The position numbers and the translations under genes are program-made. Positions 50,418 through 59,018 of a stretch of 64,000 bases of DNA are shown here, one piece after another. Under the pieces are notes generated by a model, which had not been told where the DNA came from, searched no databases, and saw only the letters and a program-made list of their open reading frames with translations. The DNA comes from Streptomyces sp. NBC_00691 (GTDB lineage: Bacteria; Actinomycetota; Actinomycetes; Streptomycetales; Streptomycetaceae). Each line of letters begins with the position of its first letter. Positions within the stretch are counted from its first letter, which is position 1. Location: NCBI RefSeq assembly GCF_036226665.1, contig NZ_CP109007.1, positions 2,954,501 through 3,018,500 of the forward strand, in the 5' to 3' direction.

Positions 50418-51905
50418 TCAGCCGGTCGCGGTGGCCGGGACGGTCTCCGGCGCCGGGTCGGCTTCGGGGGTCTCCCGGCCCGCGAGGCGGGCGCGCCAGT
50501 GCGCGAGCACGGCGGCGTCCGTCGGGCGGGTCGCCAGGGAAACGATCACATATGCGGCGAGCGAGGCCAACAAACCATAGTAAACAGGCTCATTTGCAAG
50601 GATTCCGTAAGTCCACATCAGGCCAATGACGGCCAGACCGCCGACGCCGACCGCGGCGAGCGCGCCCTGGACCGTGCCGCGGCGCCAGAGCAGTCCGCCG
50701 AGGATCGGCACGAGGAGCCCGCCGACCAGCAGGTTGTAGGCGACGGTGAGGGCCTGGACGACGTCGTTGAGTGCGATGGCGATGAGGATGACGGCGACGC
50801 CCATGACGAGGATGAAGACACGGTTGCCCTTCACCTCGTCGTGGTCGCTCGCCTCGCCGGAGCCCGCGCCGGTGACCTTGCCCCGGAGCCGCGACCAGAT
50901 GTCGTTGTTGGCGACGGTGGCGCAGGCGATCAGCGCGCCGGACGAGGTCGACATGACGGCGGCGAGGGCGGCGGCGAGGACGAGACCCCGGACGCCCATC
51001 GGCAGCTCGTCCTTGACGATGGTGGCGAAGGCGTCGTCGGCGCTGGGCAGGGTCGGGTAGAGCACCTTCGCCGCGGTGCCGATGACGGCTCCGGCGAGGG
51101 CGTACACGAGGCAGTAGGTGCCGGCGACGGTGCCGCCCCACTTGGCGACCTTGTCCGTGCGGGCGGTGAAGACCCGCTGCCAGATGTCCTGGCCGATGAG
51201 CATGCCGAAGGTGTAGATCAGCACGTAGGTGAAGATCGTCTCGCCGCCGATGCCGAGCGGCTCGAAGTACGAGGTGGGCAGCGCGGCCTTCATCTCGGCG
51301 AAGCCGCCCGCCTTGACGACGGCGATCGGCAGCAGCAGGAGCAGCACGCCGATGGTCTTCACGACGAACTGCACCATGTCGGTGATGGTGATGGACCACA
51401 TGCCGCCGAGCGTCGAGTAGGCGACGACGATGGTGCCGCCGAGGACGATCGCGAGCGTCCGGGGCAGGTCGAAGAGGACGTCGAAGATCGTGGCGTACGC
51501 GATGGTCGAGGTGACCGCGAGCATCAGCGTGTACGCCCACATGACGACGCCCGAGATGACACCGGCCCGGCCGCCGTAGCGCAGGTCGAGCATCTCGGAG
51601 ACGGTGTAGACCTTCAGCCGGGCGATCCGGGCGGAGAAGAACACGCTCAGCGCGAGCAGGCCGAGGCCGATGGCGAAGACCATCCAGGCGCCCGAGAGGC
51701 CGTACTTGTAGCCGAGGCCCACGCCACCGATGGTCGAGGCACCGCCGAGGACGATGGCGGCCATCGTGCCGGAGTACATCCAGGGACCGAGGCGGCGCCC
51801 GGCGACCAGGAACTCGCTCTTGGACCTGGCGCGGCGCATGCCCCACCAGCCCATCGCGAGCATGCCGGCCAGGTACAGGGCGATCACTGTGTAGTCGACG
51901 GCCAT
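50418..51905 (-). CDS. Sodium:solute symporter (SSS family)
   Basis: A 495-residue transporter with about thirteen hydrophobic helices of the LeuT-like SSS fold: 'YTVIALYLAGMLAMGWWGMRRA' at the start, 'SKSEFLVAGRRLGPWMYSGTMAAIVLGGASTIGGVGLGY' (the usual first-helix-to-intracellular loop signature), 'TVSEMLDLRYG', 'TLGGMWSITITDMVQFVVKTIGVLLLLLP', and 'ALAAVMSTSSGALIACATV' carrying the conserved Na2-site Ser/Thr run. It imports an organic solute with Na+. Context (agmatinase downstream, PucR divergent) points to a polyamine, guanidino or purine-derived nitrogen compound. AAGGAGG is optimally spaced before the ATG. Confidence 0.92.
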   Translation of the reverse strand: MAVDYTVIALYLAGMLAMGWWGMRRARSKSEFLVAGRRLGPWMYSGTMAAIVLGGASTIGGVGLGYKYGLSGAWMVFAIGLGLLALSVFFSARIARLKVYTVSEMLDLRYGGRAGVISGVVMWAYTLMLAVTSTIAYATIFDVLFDLPRTLAIVLGGTIVVAYSTLGGMWSITITDMVQFVVKTIGVLLLLLPIAVVKAGGFAEMKAALPTSYFEPLGIGGETIFTYVLIYTFGMLIGQDIWQRVFTARTDKVAKWGGTVAGTYCLVYALAGAVIGTAAKVLYPTLPSADDAFATIVKDELPMGVRGLVLAAALAAVMSTSSGALIACATVANNDIWSRLRGKVTGAGSGEASDHDEVKGNRVFILVMGVAVILIAIALNDVVQALTVAYNLLVGGLLVPILGGLLWRRGTVQGALAAVGVGGLAVIGLMWTYGILANEPVYYGLLASLAAYVIVSLATRPTDAAVLAHWRARLAGRETPEADPAPETVPATATG

Positions 51906-52080
51906 GGGGCCTCCTTCGTTCACCTCGGTGGCGTGTCGTGCAGGGGAGTGACCGGAAGCTGATCGCGGGGACATCCGCCCGTACCCGCGGCCTCCGGTTG
52001 CCATGACAGTAGGTGGCCGGAAAGCGCCGATGAAGTGTACGTTTCCTCCACTGAACGGCCGGGGGATGTACGAAGGGCAC

Positions 52081-53625
52081 ATGACCATGACCTCCGCCGA
52101 GCCCGTCCCGACCCCTCCCGCGCCGCCGGTCTCGCTGACCGCGCTGCTCGCCCGGCGGGACCTCGGGCTGCGGCTCCTCGCCGGCCCCGAGGACGTCTCG
52201 ATCCACTGGGTGCACACCTCGGAGATGGCCGACCCCTATCCGTACCTCCTCGGCGGTGAGCTGCTCATGACGGCGGGCGTGCAGCTGGCCGATCCGGCGC
52301 ACTACGTGGAGCGGGTGGTGGAGGCGGGGGCGGCTGCGCTCGCCTTCGGTGTGACGCCGGTGTACGACACGGTCCCCGCCGAACTCGTCGAGGCCTGCGC
52401 CCGGCACCGCCTGCCGCTGGTCGAGGTGCCGCCGAGGACCCCGTTCACGGCGGTGGCCCGGGCACTGTGGCGGCTGATGGCGGAAGCCCGGCTGCACGAG
52501 CTCCGCCGGGTGACGGAGGCGCAGCAGTCCCTGGCGGCGGCCGCGGCCCGCCCGGCGCCGGTCCCGGCGGTGCTCGGCGCGCTCGCCTCGCGGCTCGGAG
52601 GACGGGCGGTGCTCTTCGGGGCGGACGGCACGGAGTCGGTGGCGGCCGGCCGGGAGGTGCCGGCCGGGGCGGCCCGAGCCCTGCGGGACCTCGCGGGCGT
52701 CCTCGGCCCGCGGCCGGGCGGCCCGGCCTCGGCGAGCGGCGACGGCGGCGGGCTCCGGCTGGCCGCGTACGCGCTCGGCGGCGGGGAGGGGCTGACGCTC
52801 GGGGTGGCGACGGAGCGGCGCGGCCCCGGGGACCACACGATCGCGGGCGTCGCGGTCGTCCTGCTGTCCCTGCTGACCGCCCCGCACCGGGGCGCGGAGG
52901 CGGCCGTGCGGGACGGGGCCCTCGTCCGGCTCCTGCTCGGCGCGGCACCGGACGAGATCGCGGACACCCTGGGCCCGGGCCCGTGGACGGTGGTCCACGC
53001 CTCGGGCGGCGACGGCACCCCGTTCGCCGCGGCCGCCCTGGCGGCGGCGCTGGGGACACCGTTGATGGACGCGGGCGGTACGGCCCCGGGGGCCGCGGGC
53101 GCGAGTGGCTCGGCTGCGGGGGCGACGGGCCCGGGCGGCAGGGCCCCGGCGGCCGCGGAGACGGCCGGTACGGCTCAGGGGGACGCGCCCGGGGTCGTAC
53201 GCCTGCTCGTGCCCGCCGCCTCCCCCGTCACCGCCCAGTCCGGCTGGACGCTGGGAGCGAGCGCCCCCGTCGAGGCGGGCGACCTCGCGGCGGCGGACGC
53301 TCAGGCGGCGCGCGCCCTGCGGCGGGCGGAGGCGACCGGGGCGGAACTGGCGCGGCACCGGCCGGGCGGGATCGCCGCCCTGGTGGACCCGGACGAGGCC
53401 ACCGCCCACGCGCGCGCCCTGCTGGCCCCGCTGAACACACCGCTCGCCGAGACCCTGCGCGTCTGGCTCTCGCTGCACGGCGGCTGGGACCGGACGGCCG
53501 TCGCGATGGACATCCACCGCAACACCGTCCGCCAGCGCATCTCCCGCTGCGCCGCCCTTCTGGGCCGGGACCTGGACGACCCCGACGTCCGGATGGAGCT
53601 GTGGTTCGCGCTCAAGTCCCGCTGA
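52081..53625 (+). CDS. PucR-family transcriptional activator
   Basis: About 514 residues. The N-terminal purine-catabolism-regulator domain is clear ('SLTALLARRDLGLRLLAGPEDV', 'WVHTSEMADPYPYLLGGELLMTAG', 'ALAFGVTPVYDTVPAELVEAC', 'PLVEVPPRTPF'). A long Ala/Gly-rich middle follows. The C-terminal HTH is the PucR/CdaR type: 'LAETLRVWLSLHGGWDRTAVAMDIHRNTVRQRISRC'. It is divergent from the symporter-agmatinase-TPP enzyme unit and is expected to activate it when the substrate is present. Two ATGs six bases apart follow GAAGGG, so the exact start may shift by two codons. The Gly/Ala-rich insert at about 340-390 looks like a lineage-specific expansion. Confidence 0.9.
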   Translation: MTMTSAEPVPTPPAPPVSLTALLARRDLGLRLLAGPEDVSIHWVHTSEMADPYPYLLGGELLMTAGVQLADPAHYVERVVEAGAAALAFGVTPVYDTVPAELVEACARHRLPLVEVPPRTPFTAVARALWRLMAEARLHELRRVTEAQQSLAAAAARPAPVPAVLGALASRLGGRAVLFGADGTESVAAGREVPAGAARALRDLAGVLGPRPGGPASASGDGGGLRLAAYALGGGEGLTLGVATERRGPGDHTIAGVAVVLLSLLTAPHRGAEAAVRDGALVRLLLGAAPDEIADTLGPGPWTVVHASGGDGTPFAAAALAAALGTPLMDAGGTAPGAAGASGSAAGATGPGGRAPAAAETAGTAQGDAPGVVRLLVPAASPVTAQSGWTLGASAPVEAGDLAAADAQAARALRRAEATGAELARHRPGGIAALVDPDEATAHARALLAPLNTPLAETLRVWLSLHGGWDRTAVAMDIHRNTVRQRISRCAALLGRDLDDPDVRMELWFALKSR

Positions 53626-53672
53626 GGGCGGGGCCTCCGAGGGGCGGACCGAGAGGCCGGTACCCGGCCGGG

Positions 53673-54713
53673 TCAGCGCACGCCCGCGGCCTGGGCGGCC
53701 GCCAGCTCCTCGACCCGGCTGCGGTACCTCGCGGCCAGGCCTCCGCCGTTCGCGCCGGGCAGTCCTTCCGGACCGGCCCCGAGCGACTCCAGGACCGCGT
53801 CGGCGCGGGCCTGACGCCCCGCCAGCCCGTCCACCGTGTGCGGGTAGAGCAGGTCGAGCCCGCGCTTGTCGCCGGCCGACAGGTTCTGCCCGTCGCCGGT
53901 CGGCGCGCAGCTGCTGGGGGTGGACTTGTAGAAGAACGCCGGGAACCGGTACAGCATCACGGACTGCGTGTCGAAGGGCCCGGCGACCAGGTCCGGGGCG
54001 TCCACGGTGCGGAGATTGTGGTCCACCTTCGCGCGCGGCCACTTGTTCGGCTCACCCGCGAGGTAGGTGTAGATGCCGGGGCGCCGGCCCTGGGCGTCCG
54101 CCACGAAGACACCGCTCGGATCCTGCGTGGGCACGTACCCGGCCTCGTCCTCCCAGCGGAACTCGCCCTCGCAGGTGCCGCGCATGTTCTGGTGGGAGTG
54201 GTGGAACCCCAGGGCGTGCAGGAACTCGTGCCGCACGGTGCCCTCCCACCGGGCCGGCCTGTCGACCGCGAACCGCCCCAGGTTCAGGCTGCGTTGGCCG
54301 GGGTTTCCCCCGACCGGGCCGCCGCCCGCGCCGATGGCGCCGTCCGTGCTGTCGGTGCCCACCAGGGAGAAGAAGCCGGGCAGGTCGAAACTGACCCGGA
54401 TCTCGGCGACCGGAACGGTGTCGGCGGTGGTCCACCGCCGGAAGGAGCCGGCCGCACCGTTCCCGCCGAAGTCGAGGGTCAGGTTGCAGGAGTCGGTGAT
54501 CTGCCGCGTCGCTCCCGCGACGTCCGCGTGCAACTGGTCGTTCCCGTCGAGGAACGCGACCCGGAGCGTCCTGCCGGGGGGCCACTTCCCGATGTCGGTG
54601 ACGAGGAACTCCAGGCCGCCGGCGGCCGACGCGCGCCTCCAGCGGTCCCGTACCTCGATCTCGGCGACGACCTCGTCGGGAAGGGATTCGAGAGGGAGGG
54701 ATTCGAGTTCCAT
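53673..54713 (-). CDS. Metzincin-type zinc metallopeptidase without signal peptide
   Basis: A 346-residue protein with the full metzincin zinc motif 'HEFLHALGFHH' (His162, His166, His172, Glu163) and a Met-turn-like 'SVMLYRFPAFFY'. The segment 'WPPGRTLRVAFLDGN' with 'IRVSFD' matches the upper beta-sheet of astacin/matrixin catalytic domains. The N-terminus ('MELESLPLESLPDEVVAEIEV') is acidic and has no signal peptide, so export would need a non-classical route, or the enzyme is intracellular. A downstream Ala-rich helix ends the protein ('RVEELAAAQAAGVR'). AAAGGA precedes the ATG. It lies just downstream of a secreted PknH-like gene, same direction, 199 bp apart. Substrate unknown. Confidence 0.82.
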   Translation of the reverse strand: MELESLPLESLPDEVVAEIEVRDRWRRASAAGGLEFLVTDIGKWPPGRTLRVAFLDGNDQLHADVAGATRQITDSCNLTLDFGGNGAAGSFRRWTTADTVPVAEIRVSFDLPGFFSLVGTDSTDGAIGAGGGPVGGNPGQRSLNLGRFAVDRPARWEGTVRHEFLHALGFHHSHQNMRGTCEGEFRWEDEAGYVPTQDPSGVFVADAQGRRPGIYTYLAGEPNKWPRAKVDHNLRTVDAPDLVAGPFDTQSVMLYRFPAFFYKSTPSSCAPTGDGQNLSAGDKRGLDLLYPHTVDGLAGRQARADAVLESLGAGPEGLPGANGGGLAARYRSRVEELAAAQAAGVR

Positions 54714-54912
54714 GACGCGTCCTTTCGCATCATCGTTCGGAATGAACGTGGATCCCCCCGGCCGACAGCGGTCCGGCGACGGACGGGCGGCTCGGCTCGC
54801 CTCACGAGCGCGCCGGCGTCGGAAGTTCACCTCCCAGTATCGCCCCATCGGAGGTGCTCTGCGACTTGACTGTCACTCTGAGTAGTTCGACCTGCGCCGT
54901 GATGACGCTGCG

Positions 54913-55521
54913 TCAGGACCAGAGCTTGTTCACGGCGGTCTTCGTCGTCGTCCTGAAGGCCGTCAGCGGGGCGTCCTTCAGGTCGCCCATCTGACCCCAG
55001 CGGACGAACGTGACGGTCCTGCCGTCACGACCCACCGCGAAGAGGTGGATGTCGGTGTTGCCGATCTCCGGGTCGGCGGTGTCCAGGCTGTAGACCCAGG
55101 CGCCCTCCTCGACGGCGAGCTTGCCGTGGGAGGCGCTGACGGCGTGCAGGCCCGGGTTCTGCCGCTCGAGGAGGGGGCCGCAGCCGGCGAGGGCCTTGCG
55201 GAGGGTGTCGACCAGCTTCACGGCGTCGGCCTCGGTGCGGGCGACGGTGGTGATCTGGACGCCGTTGGTGTCGAGTTCGGTGCTGAACTCGCGGTACCGG
55301 GTGTTCTGCGCCGGGATCTTGTACGGGGCGCAGAGGGCGCCGCCGTTCTCCGGGACGCCGGCGAAGACCGGTGTGGCGGTCCACGGGGTCGACGACGGCG
55401 GCATCTGGGAGGCCGCGAGGAAGGCGGGCTGGGCGGCGGCCTGCGCCGGTGCGATAGCGAGGGCCGCAAGGCCCAGGGCGGCAGCGGCGGCGGTGGCGAC
55501 TGCGGTACGGAGCGTGTTCAT
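54913..55521 (-). CDS. Secreted PknH-ectodomain-like protein
   Basis: A 202-residue exported protein. The signal peptide is 'NTLRTAVATAAAAALGLAALAIAPAQA' with an AQA cleavage site near residue 28. The mature part carries two Cys ('ALCAPYKIP', 'ALAGCGPLLERQ') and alternates short strands and helices ('GVQITTVARTEADAVKLVDTLRKAL', 'DIHLFAVGRDGRTVTFVRWGQMGDLKDAPLTAFRTTTKTAVNKLW'). This resembles the PknH-type extracellular sensor domain found alone in many actinobacterial secreted proteins. No kinase is attached. GGGGGATC precedes the ATG. It is divergent from the transmembrane HTH regulator gene, 163 bp away; the two might form a signalling pair. Confidence 0.7.
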   Translation of the reverse strand: MNTLRTAVATAAAAALGLAALAIAPAQAAAQPAFLAASQMPPSSTPWTATPVFAGVPENGGALCAPYKIPAQNTRYREFSTELDTNGVQITTVARTEADAVKLVDTLRKALAGCGPLLERQNPGLHAVSASHGKLAVEEGAWVYSLDTADPEIGNTDIHLFAVGRDGRTVTFVRWGQMGDLKDAPLTAFRTTTKTAVNKLWS

Positions 55522-55684
55522 GGTGGTGGATCCCCCGTCGGGTCGTTCGGTCAGTGCTCCACCAGCGTCGGGCCGGCGCCCGCCGCCTGCAACGGTGCCG
55601 CGCCCGCCCCCCGTCCCGGAACCATCCCACCCCCGCTGACGTGCAAGGACATGAAGCGTGGGACGCAGGGCCGAGGGGGATGGA

Positions 55685-56881
55685 ATGCCGAAGGACGCCG
55701 CCGTCGAGGAGTTCGCGCGGCTCGTGCGCGCGCTGAAGGCGCGGGACGGGCGCAGTTACGAGGCGCTGGGCCGACGCCTGAGCGTCAGCGCGTCCACCCT
55801 CCACCGCTACTGCTCGGGCGCGACCGTCCCGGAGGAGTTCGCCGTGGTCGACCGCCTCGCCCTGCTGTGCGGGGCGGACGAGGAGGAGCGGCGGGCCCTG
55901 GAGACGGCCTGGACCCGCGCGGACGGTGCCCGCCGCCCGCCGGCACCGGAGCCCGGCGCGGAGTCGGCGCCCGGGCCCGACGCGGGGCCGGGGCCGGAGC
56001 CCGACCCGGGGCCGGAGCCCGAGCCGGGACCGGCCGCGGAGCCCGGGACGGCACCGCAGCCGGAGCCCGAGTCCGAGCTGGAACCCGTGCACGCGCGCGT
56101 GCCGGGCCCCCCGCCCGAGCGGCCCGGGCGCCGTTGGGGGTGGCCGGGCGTGGTCGGCGGGGCGCTGGCGGTCGTGGTGACGGTCGCCCTCGGAGCCGTA
56201 CTCCTGCCCGGGAAGGCCCCCCGGCAGCCCGCCGCACCGCCGGCGCCGCTCACCTGGACGGTCGCCTCCGACCTCTGGGAGAACGGCTGCGGGCACACCT
56301 ACCTCGTCCGGCGCACACCCCCTCCCCCGCCCGAGGCGGCCGACGCGCGGAGCTGGGCGGCGGCACAGGGGGCCGTGGACGGCGGGAAGACGCTCGTGCG
56401 GGTGTCGGTGCAAGGGAAGGGCGCGGCGGCCGTGGTGCTCCAGGCGCTGCACGTGCGGGTGGTCGAGCGGGGCGCTCCGCCGGCGTGGCCGGCGTACCGG
56501 ATGGACGACGGGTGCGGCGGGGCGGTGACGCCTCGCCGGTTCGAGGTGGACCTGGACCGGCCGCGGCCCGTGGCGCGGTCGCTGGACGGGTACGACGCCT
56601 CCGGATCGGAGGGCCGGACGCTCCCCGCGGTCTCCTTCCCGTACGCGGTCAGCGCCGCCGACCCCGAGGAGCTGCTCGTCACCGCCGGGACGGCGGGCTG
56701 CGACTGCCGCTGGTACCTGGAACTGGTCTGGAGCTCGGAGGGCCGCTCGGGCACGGTGCGGATCGCGGACGAGACGGGGAAGCCCTTCCGCACCAGCGGG
56801 ATCAAGGGGCGGCCGGTCCAGGAGTACGACGCCGTCGGTAGGCGCTGGATCACAGGCGAGGGCTCTGGACAGAGCGGGTGA
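55685..56881 (+). CDS. Transmembrane helix-turn-helix regulator with Pro-Glu repeat linker
   Basis: A 398-residue single-pass membrane regulator. Residues 1-80 hold an XRE-type HTH ('SYEALGRRLSVSASTLHRYCSG', 'VDRLALLCGADEEERRALETAW'). A Pro/Glu/Gly-rich repetitive linker (about 84-140, units like EPGP/PEPEP) precedes one membrane span (about 151-176, 'WPGVVGGALAVVVTVALGAVLL'). The outer domain (about 185-398) has Cys residues ('NGCGHTYLV', 'DDGCGGAV', 'GCDCRWYL') that could form disulfides. Thus DNA binding is inside and a sensor or binding domain outside. AGGGGGATGGA precedes the ATG. It is divergent from the secreted PknH-like protein, a possible partner. Confidence 0.85.
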   Translation: MPKDAAVEEFARLVRALKARDGRSYEALGRRLSVSASTLHRYCSGATVPEEFAVVDRLALLCGADEEERRALETAWTRADGARRPPAPEPGAESAPGPDAGPGPEPDPGPEPEPGPAAEPGTAPQPEPESELEPVHARVPGPPPERPGRRWGWPGVVGGALAVVVTVALGAVLLPGKAPRQPAAPPAPLTWTVASDLWENGCGHTYLVRRTPPPPPEAADARSWAAAQGAVDGGKTLVRVSVQGKGAAAVVLQALHVRVVERGAPPAWPAYRMDDGCGGAVTPRRFEVDLDRPRPVARSLDGYDASGSEGRTLPAVSFPYAVSAADPEELLVTAGTAGCDCRWYLELVWSSEGRSGTVRIADETGKPFRTSGIKGRPVQEYDAVGRRWITGEGSGQSG

Positions 56882-56967
56882 CCGCTGGGTAACTTCGAGG
56901 AGCAAGACTGAGCAAGCGCTTAGACAAGCGGACCAGGACCGGACACCGGACACGAAGGAGGCGGCTC

Positions 56968-58125
56968 GTGCGCCGTACCGTATTCAACGAGGACCACGAG
57001 GCGTTCCGGGAGACCATCCGCGCCTTCATCGAGGCCGAGGTCGTCCCGGTCTACGACGAGTGGTTCGCGGCCGGCCAGGCGCCGCGCGAGTTCTACGAGA
57101 AGCTCGGCGAGCTGGGCATCTTCGGCATCAACGTGCCCGAGGAGTTCGGCGGCGCGGGCCTGGACACCCACAAGTTCGAGGCCGTCCTCTACGAGGAGAC
57201 CTCGCGCGCGGGTGTGCAGTTCGGCGGCTCCGGTGTCCACGTGCTGCTCGCCCTGCCGTACATCAAGATGCTCGCCACCGGCGACCAGAAGAAGCGCTAC
57301 CTGCCGAAGTTCGTCACCGGCGAGGAGATGTGGGCCCTCGCGATGACCGAGCCGGGCACCGGCTCCGACGTCGCGGGCATGAAGACCACCGCCAAGCTCT
57401 CCGAGGACGGCACGCACTACGTCCTCAACGGCTCCAAGACCTTCATCACCGGTGGCGTCCACGCCGACCGCGTGATCGTCTGCGCCCGTACGTCGGCCCC
57501 GACGGCCGAGGACCGCCGCTTCGGCATCTCCCTCTTCGCCGTGGACACCAAGTCCGAGGGCTACTCCATCGGCCGCAAGCTGGACAAGCTGGGCCTGCGC
57601 ACCTCCGACACGGCCGAGCTGGCCTTCGTCGACGTCAAGGTGCCCGTCGAGGACCTCCTCGGCGAGGAGGGCAAGGGCTTCTCCTACCTCGGCCACAACC
57701 TGGCCTCCGAGCGCTGGGGCATCGCCTTCGGCGCGTACGCGCAGGCCAAGGCCGCCGTGCGCTTCGCCAAGGAGTACGTGCAGGACCGCACCGTCTTCGG
57801 CAAGCCGGTCGCGCACTTCCAGAACACCAAGTTCGAGCTGGCCGCCTGCCAGGCCGAGGTCGACGCCGCCGAGGCCGTGGCCGACCGCGCCCTGGAGGCC
57901 CTGGACGCGGGCGAGCTGTCCCCGGCCGAGGCCGCGAGCGCCAAGCTCTTCTGCACCGAGGTCGCGCACCGCGTCATCGACCGCTGCCTCCAGCTGCACG
58001 GCGGCTACGGCTACATGAACGAGTACCCGATCGCGCGCCTGTACGCCGACAACCGCGTCAACCGCATCTACGGCGGCACCAGCGAGATCATGAAGTCGAT
58101 CATCGCGAAGTCGATGGGCCTGTAA
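56968..58125 (+). CDS. Acyl-CoA dehydrogenase
   Basis: A 385-residue FAD-dependent acyl-CoA dehydrogenase. The flavin-binding signature is 'ALAMTEPGTGSDVAGMKTTA', followed by 'GSKTFITGGVHADRVIV', and the C-terminal signature 'LQLHGGYGYMNEYPIARLYADNRVNRIYGGTSEIMKSIIAK' bears the Glu (GGTSE) region that abstracts the alpha proton. It introduces the first double bond in fatty-acyl or branched acyl-CoA breakdown; chain-length preference is not visible. GAAGGAGG precedes the GTG start. The thioesterase gene starts immediately after its TAA, so both are one operon. Confidence 0.94.
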   Translation: MRRTVFNEDHEAFRETIRAFIEAEVVPVYDEWFAAGQAPREFYEKLGELGIFGINVPEEFGGAGLDTHKFEAVLYEETSRAGVQFGGSGVHVLLALPYIKMLATGDQKKRYLPKFVTGEEMWALAMTEPGTGSDVAGMKTTAKLSEDGTHYVLNGSKTFITGGVHADRVIVCARTSAPTAEDRRFGISLFAVDTKSEGYSIGRKLDKLGLRTSDTAELAFVDVKVPVEDLLGEEGKGFSYLGHNLASERWGIAFGAYAQAKAAVRFAKEYVQDRTVFGKPVAHFQNTKFELAACQAEVDAAEAVADRALEALDAGELSPAEAASAKLFCTEVAHRVIDRCLQLHGGYGYMNEYPIARLYADNRVNRIYGGTSEIMKSIIAKSMGL

Positions 58126-58995
58126 GTGCCGCAGTCGCACGACGCCCTGGACGGCCTGCTCGATCTGCTCGACCTGGAGCGGATCGAGCGGGACATCTTC
58201 CGGGGCGAGTCCCGCTCCGCGCTCGTCCCCCGTGTCTTCGGCGGCCAGGTGGCCGCCCAGGCCCTGGTGGCGGCGGGGCGGACGGTCCCGGAAGACCGTC
58301 TGGCGCACTCGCTCCACGCGTACTTCCTGCGTCCCGGGGACCCGGGCGCGCCGATCGTCTACACGGTCGACCGCATCCGCGACGGACGCTCCTTCACCAC
58401 CCGGCGGGTCGTCGCCGTCCAGCACGGGCAGCCGATCTTCCACCTCTCGGCGTCGTTCCAGACGTACGAGGAGGGGCTCGACCACCAGGCGGAGATGCCG
58501 GCCGCGCCGGACCCGGAGTCGCTCCCCACACCGGCCGAGATGCTGCCCCGTCACCTCCCCCGCGAGGTCGCGGACCGGCTGATCGAGGCCAGGGCGGCCG
58601 TCGACCTCCGCTACGCCGACGTCCCCCCGTGGGGTTCGGTCGGGGAGCCCCGCGAGCCGCGCTCGCAGGTCTGGTTCCGCACCAACGGCAAACTGGCCGA
58701 CGACCCCCTCCTCCACGTCGTCCTCGCCACGTACGTCTCCGACATGACGCTGCTCGACTCCGTCCTGCTCGCGCACGGGCGGGGCGGCTGGGCCGTCGGG
58801 GACGTCGTCGGGGCGTCCCTGGACCACGCGATGTGGTTCCACCGCCCCTTCCGGGCCGACGAATGGCTCCTCTACGACCAGGAGTCGCCGACCGCGTCCG
58901 GCGGGCGCGGCCTGGGCCAGGCCCGGATCTGGACGCAGGACGGCAGGCTCGCGATCTCGGTCATCCAGGAGGGTGTCGTTCGCGTGCCGCGCTGA
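58126..58995 (+). CDS. tesB: Acyl-CoA thioesterase II
   Basis: A 289-residue double-hotdog thioesterase. Both hotdog halves are present: 'RVFGGQVAAQALVAAGRTVPED' with 'SLHAYFLRPGDPGAPIVYTVDRIRDGRSFTTRRV' in the first, and 'YVSDMTLLDSVLLAHG', 'GASLDHAMWFHRPFRADEWLLYDQESP' in the second, whose Asp/Thr/Gln triad is the TesB type. It hydrolyses fatty acyl-CoA to free acid and CoA. The GTG directly abuts the acyl-CoA dehydrogenase TAA with no gap, which implies translational coupling. A 9-bp inverted repeat that begins at its stop region separates it from the CDF gene. Confidence 0.93.
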   Translation: MPQSHDALDGLLDLLDLERIERDIFRGESRSALVPRVFGGQVAAQALVAAGRTVPEDRLAHSLHAYFLRPGDPGAPIVYTVDRIRDGRSFTTRRVVAVQHGQPIFHLSASFQTYEEGLDHQAEMPAAPDPESLPTPAEMLPRHLPREVADRLIEARAAVDLRYADVPPWGSVGEPREPRSQVWFRTNGKLADDPLLHVVLATYVSDMTLLDSVLLAHGRGGWAVGDVVGASLDHAMWFHRPFRADEWLLYDQESPTASGGRGLGQARIWTQDGRLAISVIQEGVVRVPR

Positions 58996-59018
58996 GGACC
59001 GGACATAGCGTCCGGTCC
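58996..59018 (+). promoter_or_regulatory. Inverted repeat abutting the CDF start codon
   Basis: GGACCGGAC-ATAGC-GTCCGGTCC ends at the base before the ATG. There is no Shine-Dalgarno; TAGCGT (59006-59011) inside the repeat sits seven bases before the ATG. It could be a repressor operator over the -10 of a leaderless promoter, or a terminator of the upstream operon. Confidence 0.6.

Noticed and set aside
47577..51962. A 1461-residue plus-strand open frame
   Set aside because: Antisense to the TPP enzyme, agmatinase and symporter genes, all of which have clear domain motifs.
55935..56085. Repetitive GAGCCCGG-like tract
   Set aside because: It encodes the Pro-Glu linker of the transmembrane HTH protein; coding repeat, not an independent element.
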